Source of the DNA: Cymbidium sinense
Taxonomy: Eukaryota; Streptophyta; Magnoliopsida; Asparagales; Orchidaceae
Assembly: GCA_021442155.1 (NCBI GenBank)
Contig: CM038214.1
Coordinates: 314,061,001 to 314,125,000, forward strand
Length of the DNA stretch: 64,000 nt
Direction of reading: 5' to 3'
A program made the position numbers and the translations under genes. Below are positions 45,801 through 57,393 of the stretch, in pieces. How positions within the stretch are numbered: the stretch's first letter is position 1; each line of letters begins with the position of its first letter. The notes below the pieces were generated by a model that was not told the DNA's origin, searched no databases, and saw only the letters and a list, made by a program, of their open reading frames with translations.

Positions 45801-48587
45801 GTTGAGTGTTTAATTAGGGTTTAAGAGGGTAAGATTTTAGTGTTTAGTTTAGGTTTAGGGTTTAGAGTTTGTTTAGGTATTTGGTTGGTTTTAGGTTAGT
45901 AGGGCTCAGTGGTTTAGAGATTAGTATGGTTGGTAGTTTAGGGTTGGATGGTTTAGGGTGTGGTCATGTGGTTTAAGGTTTAGGGTACAATCAGTGTGTG
46001 GCCTGGTGGTGGTAGGTTTAGGTGGGCTGGTGGCTGTCATTAGGATTTTTAGGTTTAGGCTTTAGGGACAGTATAGGATTAGTTAGGGTTTTCAGGTGGT
46101 GGCCCAAGATTTAGAATTTAGGGTAGGGTAGTAATGTAGGTTATTTTCTTTTTATAATAAGAGTAGGTTTAGTTTTTTATTTTTTATTTATTTTAGATTT
46201 TATTTGTTTTATCTTTATGGTTTATTATTATTTAGTTATCCATTTTATTTTAGTTTATTTATTTTAGTTTGGTTTTTAGTTTGATTTTATGTTTAGGTTT
46301 AGGCTTAAGATTACTAATTTTTTTTTTACTTTATTTTATTTTTATGGTTTAGGTTTTATTTTTATTTTAGTTTTAGGTTTAGTTTTATTTTATTTTTTTA
46401 GTTTATGTTTAGGTTTTATTTTAGGTTTATTTTTGTTTTACTTTTAGTTTAGTTTGGGTTTATTTTAGTTTATTTATTTTATTTTATTTAGGGCATAGAT
46501 TTACTTTATTATAAGTTTAAGTTTAGGTTTTATTTATTTTAGTTTAGTTTATTTTAAATTAGGTTTAGGTTTATTTTATTTTGTTTATTTTAGGTTTTGG
46601 TTTAATTTTTTATTTATTTTTAGGTTTTATTTTTTGGTTTATATTTTGGAATTATGTTTTATTTAGTTTTTATTTTATTTTATTTTTATTTTACGTTTAG
46701 TTTTCATTTTATTTTTGTTTAAGTTTTTCTATTTATTATAATTTTAGGTTTTCTTTAGATTAGGATTAGGTGTTTAGCCTTTTAGGGTTTACGATTTTGG
46801 GTTTAGCTTTTAGGTTTTTTTTAGGTTTATTTTTAAGTTTTATTTTTTAGTTTAGGTTTAGGTTTATTTTTAGTTTATTTTATTTTATTTAGTTTATGGT
46901 TTATGTTTAGTTTATTTGAGGTTTAGGTTTAGGTTTTATTTATTTTAGTTTAGTTTATTTTAGTTGAGGTTTTGGTTTATTTTATTTTGTTCATTTTATT
47001 TTTATTTTAGGTTTAGTTTTTATTTTTAGTTTAGGGTTTGGTTTTTTTATTCATATTTAGGTTTTATTTTTATGTTTAATTTTTAGATTTAGATATTTAT
47101 TTTGTTTTTATTTTATTTTATTTTAGGTTTATTTTATTTTTATTTTATGTTTAATTTCCATTTTATCTAGGTTTTTTATTCTTATGTTTTTTTTTTTTTA
47201 GTTTAGCTTACATTCTTATTTATTGTATTTTATTTTATTTATTTTATGGTTTATTTACTATAGGTTTTTAGGGTTTTTAGGGTTTAGCGTTTAGGGTTTA
47301 GTGTTTTCAGTTTAGGGTTTAGGGTTTAAGGTTTTAAGGTTTAGGTTTAGATTTTTTAGGAGTTTAAGTGTTTAGAACTTTAGTGTTTAGAGTGTTTAAA
47401 CTTTAGGTTGTTTAAGGTTTAGGAGGGTTTTTAAATTTAGGGTTTAACAGGTTTAAGTTTAGGGTTTAAGTTTAAGATTTAAAGGTTTAGGTTTAAGAGT
47501 TGTTAGGGTTTTAAGGTTTAAGATTTTTTATTGTAGGTAGGTTTAGGTTTTGTTTTATTTAGTTTATTTTTTATTTATTTTAATTTATATTATTTTTAAT
47601 TTTAATTTATGTTTATTTTTTATTTTCATTTAATTTATTTATTTATTTTAGGTTTATTTATTTTAGTTTAGGTTTTTATTTTACTTTATTTTTAGTTTTA
47701 AGTTTAGTTTTATTGTTATTTTATTTTTTAAGTTTAGGTTTTGTTTTTTATTTTTAGGTAAGGTTTAGGTTTTTATTTTATTTTTTTAGGTTTAGGTTTT
47801 AGGTTTTTAATTTAGTTTTATTTTTAGGTTTTATTTTTTAGTTTAGGTTTCAGTTTATTTTTAATTTAATTTATTTTATTTAGTTTAAGGTCTAAGTTTA
47901 GTTTATTTTAGGTTTTAGTTATTTTAGTTTAGGTTTTCTTTATTTTATTTTAGGTTTAATTTTTTTTTTTAGTTTAAGCTTTAGGTTTTATTTTTTATTT
48001 ATTTTTAGGTTTTATTTTTGGGTTTATACTTTTGGTGTAGGTTTTTATTTTATTTAATTTTAGGTTTATTTTATTTTTATTTTCCTTTCAGTATTTATTT
48101 TATTTATGTTTTTTATTTTTAGGTTTATTTTATTTTTTAATTTAGTTTAGGTTTTTATTTATTTTATTTTAGTTTTGTATTTATTTTTTATTTTATTTTA
48201 TTTATAGGTTTAGGTTTATGTTTAGGTTTAGGTTTTAGTTTAGGTTTTTATTATTTTTATTATTTTTATTTTATTTAGGTTTAGGTTTTTTTAATTTTAT
48301 TTTTAGGTTTTATTTAGTTTAGGTTTAGGTTTTTAGGTTTTTAGGGTTTAGGGTTCAAGGTTTAGGGTTTAGGGTTTTAGGGTTTAGGGTTTTAAGGTTT
48401 AGGATTTTGGCTTTTGGCTTTTGGGTTTAGGGATAGTTTTATGGTTTAGGGTTTAGGGTTAGGTTTTGTTTTAATTTTTTTTATTATTTTTATTTCTAGG
48501 GTTTAGTGTGTAGAATTTATGGTTTAAGGTTTAGGTTTTAGGTTTAGGGTTCTAGTTTTAATTTAGGGTTTTGAGTTTTGGTTTTTT
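42846..48587. repeat. Telomere-like composite satellite, array 2
   Basis: Same composition as array 1: T-rich units beginning near 42902 (AATTAAGTAAACTGGTAGG), 44565, 46150 and 47530, ending near 45180-45220, 46750-46790 and 48300-48350 with ATTTAGNTTAGG then TTTAGGG. It differs in two GC-richer pockets (44150-44520 and 45720-46140) where GGGCCCAGGG-type variants occur. No genes seen. Confidence 0.88.
44150..44520. repeat. GC-rich variant pocket (GCCCAGGG) inside array 2
   Basis: About 370 bp with at least ten CCCAGGG/CCCAGNG motifs (for example 44207-44220, 44246-44285, 44390-44415, 44432-44452) mixed with TTTAGGG-type text. Surrounding array sequence has almost no C on this strand. The unit looks like TTTAGGG with TTTA replaced by GCCCA. 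Confidence 0.7.
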
Positions 48588-48862
48588 GGTTTTAACAAAG
48601 AAAAAATTCATATTCAACATTTCTTCTTTTCGATTTCATTAACTAAGTAACACACCAACTTTTCCATGACATAAGCGAGGACAGAAATAAAAAATGAGCA
48701 CGCATAGAGAAAATCAAAAATCTCAGACAACTAGAATCGTCTCTGCTATAAAGACACAATTCTTTAAGCAGTAGATCGGATCGGCCATTCTTCAATTTCT
48801 CTAATTCCCATCTAAACCATCTCGGCCTCTCGAGTAGCAGGATGCGCCATCATATCCCCGAT
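48588..48862 (-). pseudogene. GRP mRNA retrocopy 6, truncated and fused to Tat copy C
   Basis: The 3' UTR and last codons of the same GRP fragment. It begins at the poly(A) edge (about 48588), passes the shared CAACATTTCTTCTTTTCGAT and GATCGGATCGGCCATTCTT blocks, and reaches CATATCCCCGAT at about 48862. There the sequence changes abruptly to Tat linker (CACCTTATTGGCCACGTAAT). The Gly-rich part is lost. Confidence 0.82.
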
Positions 48863-49640
48863 TAAAAATCACCTTATTGGCCACGTAATAGAAGATATGT
48901 CCTAGATACCAGGAGTACACCTGCTATCCATATAGACTTGAAATCTAGTTCATAAGATGAGTATTATATGTTTATTACACCAGCCAGCTCTTCTCAGCAT
49001 TAGACTTTCTTGGAGGTGAGACTTGAGCTAGATAGCGAAGGTCGGGCTCCAAAGAAAATCATAAGTTCAGTCTATATATGGCAGTTAGGCATGGATTTCT
49101 TGAACCTTAGCTCTAATCCACTTATCTCTCTCAAAATCTAGGGCTTAGTAGTTAGGAGAGTCCACAAGTCCTTCTTGGTGTGAAGACTTAGAGGTTTTTT
49201 TTGGGAGCATCATCCTCAAGTCAAGAAGTTGATGTATAACTTGAGGATGATTCTTATAAAGATTTAATAGAATTATCTTTTGATTGGTACTTGCCTTGTG
49301 TTCATAATTTAGTAGAGAAAGAGTTAATCCTGCATACTTTGTCAAAGCATAGGTCAGACTACTTCGAAAGAATATGAAAGAACAAATGCAAAAGCTCTCA
49401 ATCAAGACTAGGACTAGGATTTGGTACAGTGGGTCCGGGTTGATGATGATGATTCTTTGCTTCATCACCATCATTTGGAATCGATAGTTCTTTTGAAATC
49501 ACATTAACTCATATGAGGCTATGCTTAGAAACTTCAAATGATGCGACATGATTTTGAAGTCAAAGATGAACTACTAGAGTTCAAAGAAGAGATTAAATCG
49601 ACCATCGGATAAAATCGACTTAGAGCTGAAGATCCAGCGA
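48863..49640 (+). pseudogene. Copy C: protease-RT linker
   Basis: Collinear with 2205-2990 of copy A and 18165-18940 of B. It shares TTATTGGCCAC, TATCCATATAGACTTG, AGTCAAGAAGTTGATGTA and GACTACTTCGAAAGAATATG. Many single-base deletions remove any long open frame. No function assignable. Confidence 0.65.
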
Positions 49641-49789
49641 CATACATCAATTCTTTATTGAATGAGGTAAACTAATGACTTAGTTAGGCTATTGGCGAGT
49701 TTAAGGACTATTTTGCATGGAGTTATGAAGAGTTGCCTAGATTAGCTCACGATGTGTGATCAACTATGGAGCTATGCTAAATCAAAGCT

Positions 49790-50480
49790 CTTAGATGCAT
49801 GCGATTAGACATAGAATAGCAGGTCATTTCTAAAGTCAAGAAACTGATCGATGTTGGCTCATCCAAGAATAAAAATACCCTACCTAATTAGGTAGCATTG
49901 TCCTAATTAAGAAAAAGAATGGTCAAATTCACATATGCATCAATTTTAGGAGTTTATATAAGGCATGTCCAAAAGACAAATTTCTACTACTAATCTCGGA
50001 GCTGATGGTGGACATTGCCTCATCTTATGCAGTCTTCTCTTTCATGGATGGCTCATCTGTATATAACCAAATAAAGATGGCCCTTGAAGATGAAAGAAAC
50101 ACTTCTTTTAGAACCCCGATCAAAATCTACTGCTATAAGGTTATGCACTTTCGATAAAATATCGATGCTACATACTACGACTATGACTTGAATCTTTGAC
50201 AAACTCATTCATCATCAGTCAGTCTTGTCTATGATCTTGTGGTCAAGTAGAGAAAAGGAAGACCATCACTTTGACTTAAAGTAGTTTTCTAGCAGTTAAG
50301 ACAATTTAACCTCAAAATGAACCCCACAGCTGTGCATTAGGTAGCTTCATGGAAATTCCTTGGGTTTGTTGTCTGACACCACGTAATCGAAATCGATCCA
50401 GAGATAATCAAAGCAATATTAGAAATGCCACCCCCTAAAAGTTTAAATCAACGTAGATCATTCCAAGGGAAGTTAGTGTA
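49790..50480 (+). pseudogene. Copy C: reverse transcriptase
   Basis: Broken RT: RLDIE near 49804, KKKNGQIHICINFRS near 49910-49950, ACPKDKF near 49965, FMDGSSVYNQIKMALEDERN near 50041-50100, then loss of collinearity at the palm. The YVDD box is not recoverable: the sequence near 50220-50245 reads ...LVYDLVVK after small deletions. The thumb segment PPPKSLNQRRSFQGKLVYL lies near 50428-50485. Confidence 0.75.
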
Positions 50481-51010
50481 TCTAAGATGCTTAATATCCA
50501 ACCTATTGGAAAGATGTCAGTCATTCTCAGCACTTGTCAAAAATGACACCAAGTTTAAGTAGGATGAAAAGTGTGAGCATGCCTTCGAAGACATCAAGCA
50601 TTACCTGAAGACACCATCGATTTTTAGCATCCAGCAAGCCACTCGTACTTTACACTCTTATGTTAATGTTAGATCTTTTGTTATTTGGCCCAAGCGGTGA
50701 TGAAGGAAGGAAAATGCACTCTACTACCTCATCGCTAATCCTGTTGCTGAAATTTACCCATTGAAGCATTGCCTAGCTTTAATCTTTGCATCTTAAAAAA
50801 TACAACACTACATGCTTCCTCATAAGTTGAACTTAATCTCTAGGATCAAACCACTAGAGTACCTCATGAAGCGGCCAATGCTATTTAGACGATTAGCTTG
50901 ACAGTCCATGATCCTCTTACAGTTTAACATTACCTTTGCCCTCCTCCATATGGTGAAAGGACATGCACTAGTGGATTTCTTAGTAGCACACCCACTTCCT
51001 GCAGACTCTT
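50480..51010 (+). pseudogene. Copy C: RNase H
   Basis: CEHAFEDIKHYLKTPS near 50573-50620, then a region with deletions where TALDDSLGALLAQAN is expected, ENALYYL near 50708-50730 and HCLALIFAS near 50768-50792. From 50908 an open stretch reads FNITFALLHMVKGHALVDFL and AHPLPADSSF, the tail of RNase H and the spacer before aRH. Confidence 0.72.
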
Positions 51011-51059
51011 CGTTTAGTAATGATCTCCTTAATGAACAAATCATGAACTTAGGGGATAC

Positions 51060-51490
51060 TAGCATTCACCACTGGGAGATGTACTTTGATGGTGCGGCTT
51101 TCTCTCGAAGAGGACAAGAACCATAATCTACAATTTGAAGGAAAGGCGGGACTAGGTCTCTTAACTTCTGGCAGTGGCGTGATGAGGTTCTCATATCATA
51201 TGTCTAATCCCTGCACTAACAATGAAGCCGAATATGAGGCTCTAATAGCGAATGCAGGTTATCCATTACTCCATCAAAATATCAACATCTTGAGAGATTC
51301 TCGCTAGTTATCAACCATCATTGGGTCTATAAGGTTATAAAGCCAAAACTCTATCCTTTCATAAAGTACACCATAGAATTGTTATTACCAAATCCGCAGA
51401 GGTTACCATTTATAAGATTCCTCAAGCGAAGAATGTTGTAGTGTATGCTTTTGCCAAGATTGCCAAGGAGTTGGCATGTCTGGAGGATGA
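51060..51490 (+). pseudogene. Copy C: archaeal-type RNase H
   Basis: HHWEMYFDGAAFSRRGQE ends the first frame at 51126. A second frame (51086-51307) carries GKAGLGLLTSGSGVMRFSYH, NPCTNNEAEYEALIA and NINILRDSR. The NNEAEYEAL core is better conserved than in copy B. The tail has VTIYKIPQ near 51404 and ECCSVCF-like degenerate text. Confidence 0.78.
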
Positions 51491-51689
51491 GTCCATTTCA
51501 ATAAAGGTCTAAAATCGACAAGTCTTATCCCTTAATGATATTGAACTCATCAAAAAGTACTCTCTTGAAGGGGAGGTTTCCTTTTCCAAGAAGGACAAGG
51601 AGTTAGATTGGAGTCAACCATTAATGGATTACCTAAATAAAGGCAAACTACCTCAAAAGAATTCCCAAGCCTATCATATGAAGTAGAGA

Positions 51690-52690
51690 GCACTTTCCTA
51701 CACTCTTGTGGATGGTGTCTTGTACCAACGATCTTTTGATCATATGTGGTTACATTATTTAGACAAGCATGAATCCCTTAAGATCGTGAGACTAGGATAC
51801 CACTGGCCATCGATGATCAAAGATTGCATGGATAAGGCTAAGCGATGCCACCAATGTCAAATACACGGTGTGATCCTACACCAATCACCCAACATCATGG
51901 CCATTCGAGTGTTGGGGTACCGACATAGTGGGTTCGATTGATTTCCCTTCTTCTAGGGTCATCGATTGATCTTTTACTCTTCTTTTCTAAATAGGGAAGG
52001 TGATTACGCCTGAGGTCTTAGCATGTGCTCCAATTTTTTAGGAACAATATCGTATATTGGTTCAAAGTGCCTTGATGAATTATATTTGATCATGTTACAT
52101 TCACATGAGACTTTGCCCAGAGATGGAGCATAGATTGGAGATATTCCACCATCAACTACCCGAGGGCAAACAACATAGTAGAAGCCATCAACAAAACTCT
52201 CATCCAAATACTAAAGAAGACACTTGACCACAAAAAGTGACAGTAGCATGAGAAGTTAGTTGAAGCCTTGTGGGCTACCGCTGCTGCGAACTCTTAATCA
52301 CTCCTTTCTTCTTAGTGTATGGGTTTGAAGTGGATTACTGTTAAAGTCTAACTCCCATCACTAAGGATATGGGATGACAAGATGACAATAGATGAGAATG
52401 AGTTAGAAGAGCTTGAAGGTTTGGAGGAGAGACACTTACGGGCATGCCAAAACCTTGAGTTGTACAAATCTAAAATGATTCAAGCTCAAAACAAGTTGGT
52501 CCTTCCTAGAGCTTTTCAAGTAGGAGAGCTTATTTTTGTTACGAGGCCGATTATTTCCGTCCAAGATGGGACATGAACTTCAGTTGGGAAACACCACAGA
52601 GAATGCTACAAGGAAAATCTTATCAACTTATTAATCATAGGAGAGTGCCTTTCTAATCAATAGGCTCCACTTAAAAAATATATTATAAAT
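51690..52690 (+). pseudogene. Copy C: integrase
   Basis: 51708-51941 contains DGVLYQRSFDHMWLHYLDKH and an intact CHQCQIHGV half of the zinc finger. The histidine half (VHSRICGG in copy B) has been deleted, so the finger cannot form. Core: GVLGYRHSGFD in a shifted frame corresponds to WGTDIVGSID. YPRANNIVEAINKTLI near 52158-52205 has the Glu. The C-terminal segment at 52382-52576 reads LRACQNLELYKSKMIQAQN, LPRAFQVGELIFV. Confidence 0.78.
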
Positions 52691-55140
52691 CATGTTTGAA
52701 AATAATTGTCATTAATGAAAATTCTATTTTTGAATTCAATCTCTTCCATTTTGAAAGTATTTTTTTTTTTGAATCCTCCATGATGTTTGGGGTAGTGTTA
52801 AGAACCCAGTGGCATCTATCCTTCATCGACACAACATAAACACAAACAAAACACATATCATTTATCTTAGGTTACTTTCGGGTTGAGATATTGCTCCCAA
52901 TAGCACTCACTTATACTCTAGGTCGGTGACATCTACTAGTGTGTGTCACCACATTGGTCATCTTGCTTTGGAGGATTTAAGTTTTTCGCTTTCCTTCCTT
53001 GCCACTACCGGAGTGCCTCATTAGGTTTGTATGCCTTACTACGTTACCGATAAGCTACCTCATGTTGGCTTCATTTATGAGGATGTGAGTTTGCTACACT
53101 TTCTTCTTGGATTAGCCTTCGTGCATTGACTGGGTCAAGTATTTTTGAGGTTTAGGATAAGTCCCCTAGTGGCTCCTTCCCTCATTTGCTGGGTCCAGTC
53201 CTTCCTCGAGGCTCCCCACTTAGTAGTCACTCTAGGTCAGATAGCATCTGTCCTGCCGATGATAAACTATTATAATGATCAGTTCTGGTTGAAAAGTTGT
53301 AAGCCTACATGCTTTCTTTCCAGATTGATTGTTGAACATGGACGAGCACCTTTGGTTGGTTAGTTCTCACTATTCTGACAGATACACCTTAGGTTTGTTT
53401 GGTTCTCGTACCTTAGAATACACAACTCATGGCAGATGTAAGTATATGATTTCTCCTTGAGTTGGCCCTCCTTTTACCTATAGTCTTTCTTTTAGGGCTC
53501 AGAATAACACCCCTAACAACACCTCCCCTATGGGCACTATATTTGGATCATGTCCTTTGTGACCCCATTTAGACACTACCCGGGTTACTATCAAATTAGG
53601 CAGTTCCCTTTTCCTAGTAACTACCCTTGTGGTTAGAGAATCCATCCTGTGGATGTGCAAATTCTCCCAAAGTCCAGTAAACCTGAGATAGGTCAAGGAT
53701 GACATAGCCCCTTCTTAGTGTGGTCCCTCGCACACCAACAGGGTCCACACAAACATCTAAACCAAATATATATTCACTTGTTGATTAGGAGGACACCCTT
53801 AGCAGTACCTTTTCCCAAACAGGTATTTTATCTTTAGGGTAGTGTCAGCAAAACTCCCTATAGGAATCATCGAACTACTCTTGAGTTGATATAAGTCCCC
53901 AGCGACATTCACTTAGTAGTCAACCTTAAATCAGGTTCAATTTATTGTGCTACCAATAGGTCACCCCAGCAGTTTTTCCCTGATTTAGAAGATGTAAGTA
54001 TGTTATGCCTTCTTCTAACATTTGCACTGCTTGAAAACCTCTTAGGTTGGCTAGCTACCCCATGGCGATAAACTATCCCTTTGGATTTTTAAATCAAGAT
54101 AGGATATAATGCGCCTTATGGGTCCAACACACCAACATGGTCAAAATTAAATCTATCAAATTTGATGAGCTCACATCCCGGTGAATTTTCCCTCAATCAA
54201 AATCAAACTATACCAAACTATATGAAATCACATGAAATTAAGATAAAATTAATCCTAACTACTTTTGAGTTGGCATAAGCCCCCAGTAGCATTCCCTCAG
54301 TAGTCTCTCTAGGTCAGGTTTGATTTGTTATGCATCCAACAGGTAACCCCAAAGGTTGTTCCTTGCTTCGGATGATGTAATTCTACTACCCCTTCTTCAC
54401 TGTATTGCACTCAAGGAAACCCTTTAGGTTGTAGCTCTACGACTGACAGACTACCCTTTTTGTAAACGAGGTAGGTAAAGGCGATATAGCCCCGCCGGTG
54501 GTTCCATCTCACACCGATAAGATCCATCCCTTCTTTCAGTTAAATTAAACTCAATCGATTTTCTGGTGGGTTAAATCACATCCTTCACTGGTGGGGCCTA
54601 AATCATATATAAACAAGTCAAGAAAACAAATCAAATTCAAAAACCTCCCAGGTGGAGCCAAATTAAACCCCCAAAAGAGTCTAAATTAAAAAAATCCAAC
54701 CAAACTCTTATCCCCAGTGGATACATCCCCAAACAAATCTATGAAATCAAACTCAAATCCCATTCTCAGTAGATGCTTTGACACAGCTTCCAATGGAAGG
54801 TTCATATATCTGATCCCCAGCGAACTCAAGCTCATATCTCTAGTAGATATGCCTCTACATAAATTAAGAAAATAAATTAAAGTCGATTCGATCTTAATCC
54901 CCAATGGATTATAGAATTTATCCCTAGCAGATCTTCTTTCCACAAATCATATAATCAAATCAACTTCAAACCATATCCCCATGATAATTTTCTTCTTCTA
55001 TTCCCTCGACATAGACCCCTCACATGTCATGTCGTATACGTGATCCCTAAGGAACTCCCTCCATGTGACATGAAATTCTCATCAAATCTTATACCTTCTC
55101 TTATGTACACTTTTAATACTTACCAAAAGCTAACAATTTA
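52690..55140 (+). mobile_element. Copy C: long 3' tail with internal repeats
   Basis: Noncoding. At least four diverged units contain AAGTCCCCAGCGACATTCAC-like text followed by TTAGTAGTC and TAGGTCAGGTT (about 52875, 53160, 53885, 54270); copy B's tail has one at 22335. From 54650 to 54960 a second motif, CCCCAGTGGAT and variants, recurs six or seven times. Tandem repeats between integrase and the 3' LTR are known from Tat elements, so this fits. No 3' LTR boundary seen. Confidence 0.6.
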
Positions 55141-55239
55141 TTCATTCAAGTTACATCATCTAACATTGTAATGTCACATTTTAAGATTTGTGATGGAGCA
55201 AGCTTAAACTTCTTATCTGATAAACATATTATAGGTGTG

Positions 55240-56560
55240 AATTAACACATTATATTATATTATAATATATGATGTTATATTATAATTTTCTATAATATAA
55301 TATATTATCTAACATTACACCTCATTAGAACCACTTAAAAAGAACAAATAGCAAAACATTCTCAAAATATGAATAATGTTCATTTTCGATGTAAAATTAT
55401 TATTTTTCATTTAGAAATGCTACAAAATAGCTTAATTTTGGTGTTGCATCTTAGTGTGTGCTGTGAATTTGGCCAAATTCTTCCATCTCAACCTTTAAAC
55501 TAACATTTTTGTGAGTTTTGACCCAATGTATTATAACAAAGTAAAACATACTAAAATGTACAATAACATTTAGTAACAGACCACCACATTCATATATTTG
55601 TGAAGTTATATTGTTATGTTCATTGTATTTTAATATGCTTTTGTATAATATATTATCTTACATTACACCTTAAAATGAATTACTTTAAGAAAAAAAATTT
55701 CAAATTTGGTTGAAAAATGAACATTTATTTTGGATGCAAAATTCTATCCTTTTGACTAAATGACACACCATAGCACACCCCCAATGATGTTCAGCGTACC
55801 TTAAATTTGGCCAAATTCGATCATCTCAACCTATAAATTAGTATTTTATGAATTATACCAGTATAAACTCTACTATATCATACTATAACAAACTAAGATG
55901 TGTTAAACAACAAGTAATAATACACAATAGTATGCTATAATACATGATGCTACACTATGTTATGGCTTCCTATATTATAATACACTATAACATATTATAT
56001 TATATTATATTACATATTACATCACAAGGGATTGCTTAAGATTAAAATAATAAAATTAGTCTAAACAATAAAAAACTATATATTTTAGTCGTATCACTTA
56101 CATATTTTAAATAAAAACCATATATTATGATTCCATGCTCTTCATGTTATTAATTAGGCCAAATTCCGCTATTTTAAAGTCTAAATCAATATTTTTATAA
56201 ATAATACTATTGTAGGCTCGACTGCATGATTGTAAAATTCTAAAAGAATTTAAAATGTGTAGAATAATATTTTATGATATATGATGCTATACTATGATAC
56301 AACATATAATTTTCATTTTGAACATAAAATCTTTAGACTACAAGTGGCACAGCACATTTGGTACCACAACCTAATTCTCACTTCAAATTTAAAAGTCATC
56401 ATCGATTTATTAAATCAATATTTTTATGATTTATATTAATATAGACTATAGGGCACAATACCATAATATACTAAAACATTTCAAGATCTTATAACCTCAA
56501 AACACATCACTACATGTTCAAATATATGATGCTTACATTATATATATATATGATACTTAA
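55240..56560. repeat. AT-rich satellite, unit about 345 bp, four diverged copies
   Basis: Repeated landmarks: GGCCAAATTC with YCATCTCAACC (about 55473, 55808, partly 56157), a TAAATYAATATTTTTATRA block (55500, 55845, 56185, 56410), AAAATRTG near ACATACTAAAATG (55545, 55895, 56250, 56470), and TATAATATATTAT-rich starts (55260, 55640, 55980). Copy starts near 55395, 55737, 56086 and 56325 give steps of about 342, 349 and 239, the last unit being shorter. No coding potential. Confidence 0.75.
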
Positions 56561-56971
56561 TATATTTAGAGTTTAGGGTTTAGGGTTTTAGGGTATCTAA
56601 TCTAATCTCATTTAGAAAGTCTCTTGAAGACGTTTACTTTGCTTCTAACTCTTATGTTGAATTGGGTCATTCTTTAGATATACTCTTAACATCTTTATTC
56701 AAGGTTTAGATTTAGGAGTTTAAGTTAGGGTTTAGGGTTGGTTTATGATGCAGGTTTAAGTTGAGTTTTGGGGTTTAGGAGTTTAGGGTTTAGGGTTTTA
56801 AGGTTTATAGGTTTAGGGTTTTAGTTTAGGAGTTTAGTTTAAGTTTAGGGTTTAGTTTAGGGTTTAGTTTAGGGAGTTTAGTTTAAGTTTATTTTAGGTT
56901 TTAGGGTTTTTTGGGGTTTAGGGTATAGGGTTTAGGCTTTAAGTTTTAGTTTAGGGTTTTAGGGTTTAAGG

Positions 56972-57393
56972 TTTTTTAACAGAGAACAAATTCATATTCA
57001 ACATTTCTTCTTTTGATTTCATCAACCAAAGCACCCACTTGTTTTAAGACTTTCATAAAAATGAGTTCCACAAGGCAATCAAAACCACTAGATAAGTAGA
57101 ATTGTCTCAGTGGAAGACCGGTTTAAAGCGGTGGAATCGGATGGTGGTTCTTGATTTCTCCAATTTCCATCAGAACCACCACCCCCTCTTGAGTAGAGGG
57201 ATCCACCATCATATCCATTATCCCTCCCTCTACCACCATGGTTTGCCATCTCCCACCTCCCAACCTCAGGACCACCACCTCCATATCCACTAGCATTGTG
57301 ATAATCGTCGCCTCTACCTTCTCCAAGACCACTAGATCTAGACTGAGCTTAGTTGATGGTGATGTTCCTACTATCAAAGTTCTACCCATTCTT
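56972..57393 (-). pseudogene. GRP mRNA retrocopy 7
   Basis: Same fragment, shortened by deletions in the Gly-rich region and 3' UTR. The minus strand starts at 57393 (CCCATTCTTATGATTT junction), with NITIN and AQSRSSGLGEGRGDDY near 57310-57365, Gly-rich text to GNWRN-like residues near 57155, and an A tail as T at 56972-56977. Confidence 0.82.

Larger units (their letters stand above)
48863..55140 (+). mobile_element. Ty3/gypsy Tat-lineage retrotransposon remnant, copy C
   Basis: Starts inside the protease-RT linker (equivalent to about 2205 in copy A), then RT, RNase H, aRH, integrase and a tail of about 2.4 kb with internal repeats. It is the most eroded of the three plus-strand copies by small deletions. 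It has no gag, no protease and no recognised LTR. The left edge is a chimeric junction with GRP retrocopy 6. Confidence 0.83.

Noticed and set aside
53145..53705. Open frames in the tail of copy C
   Set aside because: They run across the AAGTCCCC repeat units and are not conserved with copy B.
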